From NCBI GenBank assembly GCA_045107085.1, contig JBGCFT010000051.1, positions 1-8,825 of the forward strand: DNA of 8,825 bases. The letters run 5' to 3'. The DNA is from NORP309 sp045107085. Lineage in GTDB: Bacteria > Pseudomonadota > Gammaproteobacteria > Xanthomonadales > Marinicellaceae. Below, piece by piece: positions 1 through 6,663 of this stretch. Numbering within the stretch: position 1 is the first letter of the stretch; the number at the start of each line of letters is the position of its first letter. A program made the translations under genes and the position numbers. The notes under the pieces were generated by a model, which was given only the letters and a program-made list of their open reading frames with translations, was not told the origin of the DNA and made no database searches.

Positions 1-1
1 G

Positions 2-82
2 TTAATATATGAATCATTTGTGTTTATTGTCCGTTATCCATTAATCAGGCGATTAAAAGTTCACTTTATAAAAATTCATTGA
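2..82 (+). CDS. possible 3' end of an upstream gene (partial, unidentified)
   Basis: Reading from base 2, one frame stays open for 26 codons to a TGA at 80-82, while the other two + frames meet stops within the first 12 bases. The peptide is hydrophobic then basic (contains FVFIVRYPLIRRLKVHFIK), which could be the C-terminus of a glycosyltransferase or membrane-associated enzyme, but no motif identifies it. An open run of this length is not rare by chance in DNA this AT-rich, so the call is tentative. If real, the upstream gene reads in the same direction and ends about 185 nt before the large glycosyltransferase gene. Confidence 0.3.
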   Translation, partial: LIYESFVFIVRYPLIRRLKVHFIKIH

Positions 83-267
83 CTAAGAAGAAACAAACTT
101 AATTTAAATTAATTAGATTTTGCATAATATTTCATTGTAATCAATTAAGCTTGACCATTTCTTGTAAATTATAGATAATTCACCATGTATGTCACGGTTT
201 TTCCTTTATAATTTCATAAAACCAAGTCATTTTTTTCTTAATTTTAACTTCACTCCAATGAGGTATC
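83..267 (+). other. AT-rich intergenic region and leader of the glycan operon
   Basis: No convincing gene is visible here. The stretch contains a 14-bp perfect palindrome, TTAATTTAAATTAA (99-112), a good sigma70-like promoter (151-179), an isolated TATAAT (207-212) without a recognisable -35, and a weak hairpin, GGTTTT (196-201) with AAAACC (218-223), followed by a run of seven T at 230-236. I saw no JUMPStart/ops element (GGCGGTAG core), the RfaH signal often found ahead of polysaccharide operons. The ribosome binding site of the first gene, TGAGG, lies at 259-263. Confidence 0.6.
151..179 (+). promoter_or_regulatory. predicted sigma70-type promoter of the glycan operon
   Basis: TTGACC (151-156) and GATAAT (174-179) are separated by exactly 17 nt and match the -35 and -10 consensus at 5 of 6 bases each. 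Transcription would begin near 186, giving a leader of about 80 nt before the ATG at 268. This is the best promoter-like pair seen upstream of the five-gene run. AT-rich DNA produces chance matches, so the call rests on the two good hexamers, the ideal spacing and the position. Confidence 0.6.
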
Positions 268-3200
268 ATGATTTTATTAAATTTGTTTAATAAAAGAAAA
301 CGTAACGAACGTCACTTTAAAATGACGGTTGAAAAATATTTCGACTCGAATTGGTATAAAAAAACCTATAATATTGTAGACATGGATCCTTTCGAGCATT
401 TTAGAAAGTTTGGATTAATTGATTTAAAAAATCCCAATAAAAATTTTGATATGAGCTGGTATATCAGCGAATACCATGATGTGAGAGACTCTGATGTTCA
501 CCCTTTCTTTCATTATGTTGCTTTTGGAAAAAATGAAGGAAGGTTCCAAAATCTTAAAGAAAAACACATTACTTCATTAGAACAAAACACGCTATTAGCT
601 CCTGATAGTAAGAATAATTCTATTAATCTTAATCAATTTAATTGTGAAAAAGAAGATTTGGCCCATTTAGAATATTTAGATTCAAATGAAAGAGGAGGTA
701 CGGTAAAGCTTGAAATTAACGATAATATTAAAGTTTTATCATTCGATATTTGGGACACAGTTTTAAGAAGAAAATGTCATCCTGATGAAATCAAGTTATC
801 ATCAGCTAGATTTTTATATGTTAATTATTTTAAAAAATTAAAGCCTGCTTATTCAGATATCGTTACCTTATTTAAAGCCAGAAAAAAAGCTGAAGATTAC
901 TCAACATTGACGGATGATTATGAGTTTAGATACAGCGACTCCATAGATAAATGGTTGCCCATGGTTTTTTTATCAGGGACAAGCAATCAAGAGCTCAATA
1001 AGATAAAAGCAGAGCTTCTTGAAAATGAATACCGTTCTGAGCTTAGAAGCATTGATGTTGATTTGGGCATCAAAAAAATATTAAAGAGCAGTAATCAGCT
1101 TCAACTAATATTTGCTTCAGATTTCTATATGCCTGAGAAATTTATAAACGATTTGTTATCAGATAAAGATTTGGCAAAACATTTTATTAAGGGTTATGTT
1201 TCTTGTGACTTAGTTAAAAACAAAAGATCGGGGCATATGTTTGACCATATTCTCGAAGATTTTAAAATACCTAACAAAAACTTATTACACATTGGCGACA
1301 ATAAAAAAGCTGACTATGATGTTCCAGTAGCAAAACAAATAAATGCCTATCATTATGAAAGTCAACAAGAGCTTGCGCTAAATGCTTGGTTTTTACAAGC
1401 TTATAACGAAACATTGGATCATAAATATGGGCTTCATAACCAAAGAATATTTACTCAATTAGAAAAACTCACGAAAACTACTGACAATAAAATTCAGCAG
1501 ATTGGTATGAGGTTTTCACCCGTCATTATTGGTTTAATCTTATCAATAATTGAGAAAGCTAAAACCTTAGATTTAAAGACAGTCTATTTTTTTACCAGGG
1601 AAGGAATATTTTTAAAGGAGATTTATGATTTAGTTACCCAAGCTGACCCTTATCATTGTGATTATCCTAAAAGTGAAATTCTAGAAGTCAGTCGTTTGGC
1701 TACATTTGCGCCTTCATTAAAAGCTGTAGACCAAGAAAATTTGATGCGATTGTGGAGCCAATATCCTGGCCAGTCTCCTCAAGCGTTTTGTGCTTCTTTA
1801 AATATAGAATCCAAAGAATCTCAGCAAGTATTTAGAGAACATGGTTTTGAATACCATGAAAAAATTCATGAGCCCTGGAACAATGAAAGTTTGGCAAAGC
1901 TCTTGAAGTCTTATCAATTTAAGAAAATTGTTGCAGAATCTATTGATGTTCAAAGAAATTTGTTGCAAAAGTATTTAATAGATAAAGGCATCACCAACCA
2001 AGACTCAGATATTTTAATTGTAGATTTAGGCTGGAGAGGAACCATACAAGATAATATAGCGCACTTATTAGAGTGTAATGTTCATGGTTGTTATCTTGGA
2101 TTAATGAATTTCTTAAATGAACAACCTAAAAACTCATCTAAACAGGGTTATTTATTTGATAGAAACCAAAAGTCAGAAGATTGGAATATAGATGAAGTTG
2201 GCCCAATAGAAATGCTTTGTAATGCACTAAGTGGTTCAACCATTGGATATAAATTGGAAAACTCAAAGGTAATTGCTGTTAAAAAAGCTGAAGAAGCTGA
2301 AGATATTGTTTTTAAAAATTACACACATAATTTTCAAAAAGGCATTAAACAAGCCATTCAACCATTAATAGATTATGTGGCAATTCATGCTTTGAATTCA
2401 GAATCACTAAGGTGTGATTCTAGAGAAGTTTTATCAAGTTTGTTACTTAACCCTCCATCAATTATCGCACAAGCATTTTTTGACTTAACTCACAATGAAA
2501 CATTTGGGACGGGAGCTTATCAAAAAATGCAGGTAGACTCTGGGTTTATTCAGTCTTTGTCAAAAAAATCAGGTTCTTATTTACATAATTATGTTAAAAA
2601 GCATTTGCAAAGTATTAGGTGGCCAGAAGGGTATTTGAATTTACAAAGCACTCAAAAGGTCATCCGAAACCTGAAGTGTGATATCACAAATGTGCCTTAT
2701 GATTTTTATAAAAAAATTATGGTAGATGATTTTCAAAATAAACCTAAGGTAGCTATATTTTCTCCTTCACCGTTAATTGGTTCTGGGGGTCACCGAACCT
2801 TATTTAATTTAGCAAGAAAGTTGATAGATGCAGGTTGTGAACTATATTGTTTTATCGAGAGTGAAGGCGATGGGCTTAATGCTGTGCATGACTATTTAGG
2901 TGATAAAAAGGCCTATGTTTGTCTAGGCTGGCCCGAAACCATGTCGTTTGATTTGGCCATTGCAACCATTGCTCATTCTGCTGCACATATTGCAAAAATG
3001 GAAAATGTAAAACACAAAGCCTATTTGGTTCAAGATTATGAGGCGTGGTTTAATCCAGTTGGTGACAAATATGCAGCAAATGAAACAAGTTATACTTTTG
3101 GGCTGCTTCACTTTACTGTTGGAAAATTTTTAACCCATGTTCTTACACATCAATACCGAGCAAAAGCAATACCATCAGGATTAGGTGTAGATAACTCTAT

Positions 3201-3855
3201 TTATTTTGATAAGAATCAGGAAAGACAAGAGGCTATTTGCTTCCTTTACCAGCCTGAAAAGGACAGAAGAAACCCTAAGCTTGCCATTAACGCATTGAGA
3301 ATAGTCAAAGAAAAAAATCCTGATGTAAAAATTTATGTTTATGGCTCTGATGCTGAAATTGACTTGGACTTTGAGGTTGAAAATTTAGGTTTGATTCGTG
3401 ATTTGGCAGAACTCAATGATTTATATAATAAATGCAAGGTAGGTTTGTGCATTAGTATGTCAAATCCTTCCAGAATTCCTTTTGAGTTTATGAGCTCTGG
3501 AGTGGTTCCGGTTGATATTTATCGCTATAACAATCTGTTGGATTATCCCTCCGGAACAATAAAATTGGCTTATCAATCGCATGCATCTATTGCAGAAGCT
3601 ATTTTGCAGCTACTAAACAATCAAACGGAGTTGCAGTCCAGAAAAATTTCATGCAAAGACTTTTCATATACCAGATCTCTAGATTGGGAAATGGACACTT
3701 TTGTTAATTGTGCACTGAGATTGATGAATAACCAAGAAGTGGACCAGCCTATAACAACATGCGATTACAATGATCCACCTGTCATTGCAGATTCTGATTC
3801 TAGAGATGAGATTGTAGCGTTTTGTGACTGGCAGAAAAGAATGGCTGAGCTTTAA
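268..3855 (+). CDS. multidomain HAD phosphatase-like / WsaF-like GT4 glycosyltransferase
   Basis: This 1195-residue cytoplasmic protein probably has two activities in glycan assembly. Residues 25-95 hold two FD..WY...Y repeats of a type seen in bacterial glycosyltransferases. Residues about 153-385 form a HAD domain: motif I SFDIWDTVLRR (nucleophile D160, D163), motif II S284-D285, likely motif III K319, motif IV GDNKKADYD (D344, D349, D351). Residues about 410-665 (FFTREGIFLKE, VDLGWRGTIQD) resemble the C-terminal part of COG5610 HAD proteins. Residues about 825-1150 are a GT4 domain like rhamnosyltransferase WsaF: SPSPLIGSGGHRT (832-844), YLVQDYEAWFNP (919-930), IPSGLGVDNSIY (968-979), and a donor-site region PSRIPFEFMSSGVVPVD (1067-1083) with E1073. 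The ATG at 268 follows TGAGG (259-263) by 4 nt; the next in-frame ATG (322) lacks a Shine-Dalgarno. Donor and acceptor are unknown; rhamnose is only a family-based guess. Confidence 0.85.
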   Translation: MILLNLFNKRKRNERHFKMTVEKYFDSNWYKKTYNIVDMDPFEHFRKFGLIDLKNPNKNFDMSWYISEYHDVRDSDVHPFFHYVAFGKNEGRFQNLKEKHITSLEQNTLLAPDSKNNSINLNQFNCEKEDLAHLEYLDSNERGGTVKLEINDNIKVLSFDIWDTVLRRKCHPDEIKLSSARFLYVNYFKKLKPAYSDIVTLFKARKKAEDYSTLTDDYEFRYSDSIDKWLPMVFLSGTSNQELNKIKAELLENEYRSELRSIDVDLGIKKILKSSNQLQLIFASDFYMPEKFINDLLSDKDLAKHFIKGYVSCDLVKNKRSGHMFDHILEDFKIPNKNLLHIGDNKKADYDVPVAKQINAYHYESQQELALNAWFLQAYNETLDHKYGLHNQRIFTQLEKLTKTTDNKIQQIGMRFSPVIIGLILSIIEKAKTLDLKTVYFFTREGIFLKEIYDLVTQADPYHCDYPKSEILEVSRLATFAPSLKAVDQENLMRLWSQYPGQSPQAFCASLNIESKESQQVFREHGFEYHEKIHEPWNNESLAKLLKSYQFKKIVAESIDVQRNLLQKYLIDKGITNQDSDILIVDLGWRGTIQDNIAHLLECNVHGCYLGLMNFLNEQPKNSSKQGYLFDRNQKSEDWNIDEVGPIEMLCNALSGSTIGYKLENSKVIAVKKAEEAEDIVFKNYTHNFQKGIKQAIQPLIDYVAIHALNSESLRCDSREVLSSLLLNPPSIIAQAFFDLTHNETFGTGAYQKMQVDSGFIQSLSKKSGSYLHNYVKKHLQSIRWPEGYLNLQSTQKVIRNLKCDITNVPYDFYKKIMVDDFQNKPKVAIFSPSPLIGSGGHRTLFNLARKLIDAGCELYCFIESEGDGLNAVHDYLGDKKAYVCLGWPETMSFDLAIATIAHSAAHIAKMENVKHKAYLVQDYEAWFNPVGDKYAANETSYTFGLLHFTVGKFLTHVLTHQYRAKAIPSGLGVDNSIYFDKNQERQEAICFLYQPEKDRRNPKLAINALRIVKEKNPDVKIYVYGSDAEIDLDFEVENLGLIRDLAELNDLYNKCKVGLCISMSNPSRIPFEFMSSGVVPVDIYRYNNLLDYPSGTIKLAYQSHASIAEAILQLLNNQTELQSRKISCKDFSYTRSLDWEMDTFVNCALRLMNNQEVDQPITTCDYNDPPVIADSDSRDEIVAFCDWQKRMAEL
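340..552 (+). repeat. two protein-level FD..WY repeats at the N-terminus of the glycosyltransferase
   Basis: Residues 25-57 and 60-95 of the large protein align as FD-x2-WY-x3-Y, then a short linker, P-F-x-H-[FY]-x3-FG and a final N. The first copy has FDSNWYKKTY and DPFEHFRKFG; the second has FDMSWYISEY and HPFFHYVAFGKNEGR. The second is closer to the common form FD..WYL..YPDV....DP..HY...G..EGR.P found in many bacterial glycosyltransferases and surface proteins. The first has lost the EGR part. The role is unknown; protein or glycan contact is a guess. Confidence 0.7.
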
Positions 3856-3859
3856 TGGT

Positions 3860-4738
3860 ATGAAAAAAAAATTATATTTACATATTGGTTTTCATAAAAC
3901 AGGTACTTCAGCGCTCCAAGAGTTTTTTGATAGAAACAGAGATGAACTATTAAAAAATGGTGTTTATTATATTAAAAGTTATGACACCCGATTTCCTGCA
4001 AATGTTGACTTATCATGGGCTTTTAATCAAGATCCGCCTCCGTGGGCTTCTTTCGAAAAAGGCACATCATCTGAAATAATAGCGCATTACAATAAAAAGT
4101 TAAAAAATAATGTTTGCGATACGGTTATTATTTCAAGTGAAGACTTTTGTTTGTTTGATAAACAACCCCAAAGTATTCGTAATCTCAAGACTTTTTTAAG
4201 TGATTATGATGTGAAAATTGTTGCCTATTTAAGAGATCCGATGGAGTTTATTATCTCCCTGTATTGTCATGCGGTTAGATCAAGAGCTGTTAGCTACGAT
4301 TTAAAAACGCATATAGCTCAAAAATACAAATTTTTTGCAGCAGATTTTTATGAAAGATTAGACCCTTGGTTACAAGAGTTTGGCAGAGATAATTTGATTA
4401 TAAAAAACTATGCGCCCAAAGAGTTTGTTAATAATAATTTAGTCGATGATTTCTTTGAAGCAATCAATACAAAAATAGTCATAGATAATCCAATCTATAA
4501 AAGATCTAATGTTGGAACCCATGTGTGGTTAATAAAACCATATATTGAAATATCAAACGCAGATATTGATGAAAAAACAAAAAAATCTTTACTTCATGAG
4601 TTGACAAAACTAGGAAAAAATTTGCCTAAAGTTGATAAAGCAAGTTATCTTTTAGAAGAGCAAGATATTAATATTTTTAATAAAGCTTATGACACAATGA
4701 AGCAAAAAATTTATCAAGAATATCAAGTTAAACTTTAG
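3860..4738 (+). CDS. PAPS-dependent sulfotransferase family protein 1
   Basis: This 292-residue protein of the P-loop sulfotransferase superfamily is predicted to move sulfate from PAPS to a carbohydrate. The 5'-phosphosulfate loop is HIGFHKTGTSALQ (residues 8-20, K13). The 3'-phosphate site is YLRDPMEFIIS, with R125 and S133 at the canonical eight-residue spacing. Strand-like segments lead into SSEDF (92-96), a motif matched in the two other sulfotransferases here. No signal peptide or membrane segment is visible, so it is probably cytosolic. I chose the ATG at 3860 (MKKKLYLHIG), which puts the P-loop at the usual N-terminal position; an in-frame GTG at 3824 would add 12 unrelated residues and overlap the previous gene by 32 nt. 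The Shine-Dalgarno is weak (GAG at 3847-3849). The gap to the previous stop is 4 nt, implying cotranscription and probably coupling. The acceptor is unknown. Confidence 0.8.
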   Translation: MKKKLYLHIGFHKTGTSALQEFFDRNRDELLKNGVYYIKSYDTRFPANVDLSWAFNQDPPPWASFEKGTSSEIIAHYNKKLKNNVCDTVIISSEDFCLFDKQPQSIRNLKTFLSDYDVKIVAYLRDPMEFIISLYCHAVRSRAVSYDLKTHIAQKYKFFAADFYERLDPWLQEFGRDNLIIKNYAPKEFVNNNLVDDFFEAINTKIVIDNPIYKRSNVGTHVWLIKPYIEISNADIDEKTKKSLLHELTKLGKNLPKVDKASYLLEEQDINIFNKAYDTMKQKIYQEYQVKL

Positions 4739-4744
4739 GATTTT

Positions 4745-5629
4745 ATGATTCAAAACTTTTACATTCACATTGGCACCTATAAAACAGGAACAACCTCTAT
4801 TCAACAATACTTATTAGAAAATGAAAGTGAATTAAAACTAAAAGATATAACTTTGATTGATCGAGACAGGGATTTGCCAGAGGTCAGTAAGTGGTTGTTT
4901 CCAAAATGGTATGATATTGAAGATGAAGCAAAACAGGAGTCAAAAGCAATACAGCAAATATTGACTTTAAAAGAAAAGGTCATCTCATGTGAAAACATTA
5001 TCTATTCTGAAGAAAACTTTACTGATGTATTAAGTGTTGAAGAACAGCTATCAAGAGCAAAAAAGCTCAAGTTTTTGATTGACATATATTCTGCTAAATT
5101 AACACACATTCATGTTTTTTATCGAGATCCTCAGTCTCTTTTAAAATCTTGGTATAAACAATTATTACGCAACAGAGGTTTTAACTATCCTAATTTCCAG
5201 TCTTTTATCCATCAAAATTTAAATTCTATAGTTAAGGCATGTAATTGGAAAGACTATACTAAAATGTTAGAAAATACTATTGGAAATGTTACGGCGCACC
5301 AATTTGAACTTGCAAGTCAGTATGGCTTAAGCGACTATTTTCTGAGTAACATTTTACACATATCATTAAACAGTAACCAAGAAAAAAAATACAATGAATC
5401 GTTACCTGATTTGAAAATTCGATTGATGGAAATGGTTTCAGACTTAGCAATTAATGGCAAACTGTCACCAAAGAATGTAGGCTGGTTAAAAAAAGTAATT
5501 TGTGACTTTGAAACCACTGATATGATGAACAAGACCATGTACACTTTAACTGAAGAAAGTGAAGGTGAAATTTATTCTTTGAGTAAAAAAACAAAACAAT
5601 ATTTTGCAAGTATAGGACAAAAAAATTGA
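4745..5629 (+). CDS. PAPS-dependent sulfotransferase family protein 2
   Basis: This 294-residue P-loop sulfotransferase homologue is a diverged relative of its upstream neighbour. The PAPS 5' loop is HIGTYKTGTTSIQ (8-20, K13) and the 3' site is FYRDPQSLLKS (R127, S135), so both cofactor contacts are intact. YSEENF (87-92) matches the SE-x-F motif of the other two copies. Outside these motifs the similarity is low, which argues for a different acceptor rather than a recent duplicate. No export signal is seen. The ATG at 4745 begins 6 nt after the previous stop; the likely Shine-Dalgarno, TAGGA (4736-4740), contains that TAG stop, so ribosomes ending gene 1 sit on the start of gene 2. Its own TGA (5627-5629) overlaps the TTG start of the epimerase gene. 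The reaction is assigned by family; the substrate cannot be read from sequence. Confidence 0.8.
   Translation: MIQNFYIHIGTYKTGTTSIQQYLLENESELKLKDITLIDRDRDLPEVSKWLFPKWYDIEDEAKQESKAIQQILTLKEKVISCENIIYSEENFTDVLSVEEQLSRAKKLKFLIDIYSAKLTHIHVFYRDPQSLLKSWYKQLLRNRGFNYPNFQSFIHQNLNSIVKACNWKDYTKMLENTIGNVTAHQFELASQYGLSDYFLSNILHISLNSNQEKKYNESLPDLKIRLMEMVSDLAINGKLSPKNVGWLKKVICDFETTDMMNKTMYTLTEESEGEIYSLSKKTKQYFASIGQKN
5614..5628 (+). promoter_or_regulatory. ribosome binding site and TTG start of the epimerase gene
   Basis: AGGA at 5614-5617 lies 8 nt before TTG at 5626-5628. The first residues from this TTG, MNILVTGGAGYIGSH, match the normal N-terminus of GalE-type enzymes, and no ATG or GTG in this frame gives a comparable start. 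TTG shares TTGA with the TGA stop of the preceding sulfotransferase (5627-5629), a four-base overlap like the common ATGA form. This suggests translational coupling at a deliberately weak start. Confidence 0.8.
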
Positions 5630-6645
5630 ATATTTTAGTAACTGGCGGGGCTGGGTATATTGGCTCCCATGTAGTGAAACAACTGTCTCAAGACAAACAA
5701 ACCTCTGTAACAGTTGTAGACTCCATGTGTGGTGGTGATTTTGATAGTATTTCTGTACTAAAGCAGCATTTCGAACCGACTTCAAGGTTTCAGTTTCATG
5801 CCCTAGACCTGTCAAATAATGAAGCAATGGAGAAGCTTTTTATTGATAATAGTTTTGATGCTGTGATTCATTTTGCAGCCCATTTACAAGTTGGCGAATC
5901 TGTTCACAACCCATTAAAATATTATTTAAATAATACAGTGAACACGACTCAGCTTGTCTCTTTGTGTATAAAATATGGCGTTAATAAATTTATTTTTAGT
6001 TCAACAGCTGCTGTTTATGGAGAACCAGAGAATATACCTATTTCTGAATCAGCTAAAAAAGATCCAATCAATCCATATGGAACAAGTAAATTAATGAGTG
6101 AATCTGTGATTATGGATGCAGCCAAAGCACACGAAGAGTTCAAATATGTGATTCTTCGTTACTTCAATGTGGCAGGTGCTAATGCAGGAGGTGATATTGG
6201 TGAATGTCATGTTCCAGAGACACACTTAATCCCTTTAATCATTCATGCTGCCATTGGTAAAAGAGACAGTATTTTATTGTTTGGAGATGATTACCAAACA
6301 CCTGATGGGAGTTGTATTCGAGATTATGTTCATGTTGATGATCTTGCCAGTGCTCACATTAGGGCACTATCCTATCTAGATGAGAGCAACATGAGCAATA
6401 CATTTAATTGTGGCTATGGTGTAGGTTACAGTGTAAAACAAGTAATAGCTACCATAAAAAAAATCAGCGGCGTTGATTTTACTGTTGATATTGTTAAAAG
6501 AAGAGAGGGAGATCCTGCGGAATTGGTTGCTGATAATACTAAGATACTTCAAGAAATGGGATGGACACCTCAATTTAATGATTTAAATATCATTTGTCAA
6601 AGTGCATTGGATTGGGAGAAAAAGATGCACAAAAATAATTTATAA
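5626..6645 (+). CDS. galE: UDP-glucose 4-epimerase family enzyme (GalE-like)
   Basis: This 339-residue extended short-chain dehydrogenase/reductase is full length for GalE. It is predicted to interconvert UDP-glucose and UDP-galactose, or the N-acetyl forms, in the cytoplasm using bound NAD. Visible signatures are the NAD loop GGAGYIG (7-13), VVDS (30-33), HFAAHLQVGES (82-92), FSSTAAVYG (124-132, T127 at the catalytic Ser/Thr position), the catalytic pair Y151 and K155 in NPYGTSK, RYFNVAGAN (178-186), and SCIRDYVHVDDLA (229-241). The residue matching E. coli Tyr299, which limits N-acetyl substrates, appears to be Leu300 in GDPAELVAD, so the substrate is open. It starts on TTG within the previous stop and lies between two sulfotransferase genes, so it probably feeds a glycan pathway rather than galactose catabolism; no other Leloir genes are present. 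The symbol reflects family membership. Confidence 0.88.
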   Translation: MNILVTGGAGYIGSHVVKQLSQDKQTSVTVVDSMCGGDFDSISVLKQHFEPTSRFQFHALDLSNNEAMEKLFIDNSFDAVIHFAAHLQVGESVHNPLKYYLNNTVNTTQLVSLCIKYGVNKFIFSSTAAVYGEPENIPISESAKKDPINPYGTSKLMSESVIMDAAKAHEEFKYVILRYFNVAGANAGGDIGECHVPETHLIPLIIHAAIGKRDSILLFGDDYQTPDGSCIRDYVHVDDLASAHIRALSYLDESNMSNTFNCGYGVGYSVKQVIATIKKISGVDFTVDIVKRREGDPAELVADNTKILQEMGWTPQFNDLNIICQSALDWEKKMHKNNL

Positions 6646-6663
6646 AATTATGGATGCTTATTC

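Noticed and set aside
99..112. Perfect palindrome TTAATTTAAATTAA as an operator
   Set aside because: It consists only of A and T in a very AT-rich spacer and lies about 40 nt upstream of the predicted -35; chance is a sufficient explanation.
207..212. Perfect TATAAT as a second -10 box
   Set aside because: No acceptable -35 hexamer is found 16-18 nt upstream.
2923..3111. Minus-strand open frame inside the GT4 domain, and similar short ones at 4801-4998, 5335-5544, 6376-6573 and 7555-7773
   Set aside because: All are opposite strongly supported genes, show no family motifs and have low-complexity Ser/Phe/Ile-rich translations typical of antisense frames in AT-rich DNA.
3824..3859. In-frame GTG at 3824 as the start of sulfotransferase 1
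   Set aside because: It adds 12 residues unlike the paralogues' N-termini and overlaps the glycosyltransferase gene by 32 nt; the ATG at 3860 places the P-loop as in the other two copies.
5546..5827. Open frame of 93 codons on the minus strand
   Set aside because: It lies opposite the end of sulfotransferase 2 and the well-supported epimerase N-terminus, and its translation shows no recognisable motif.
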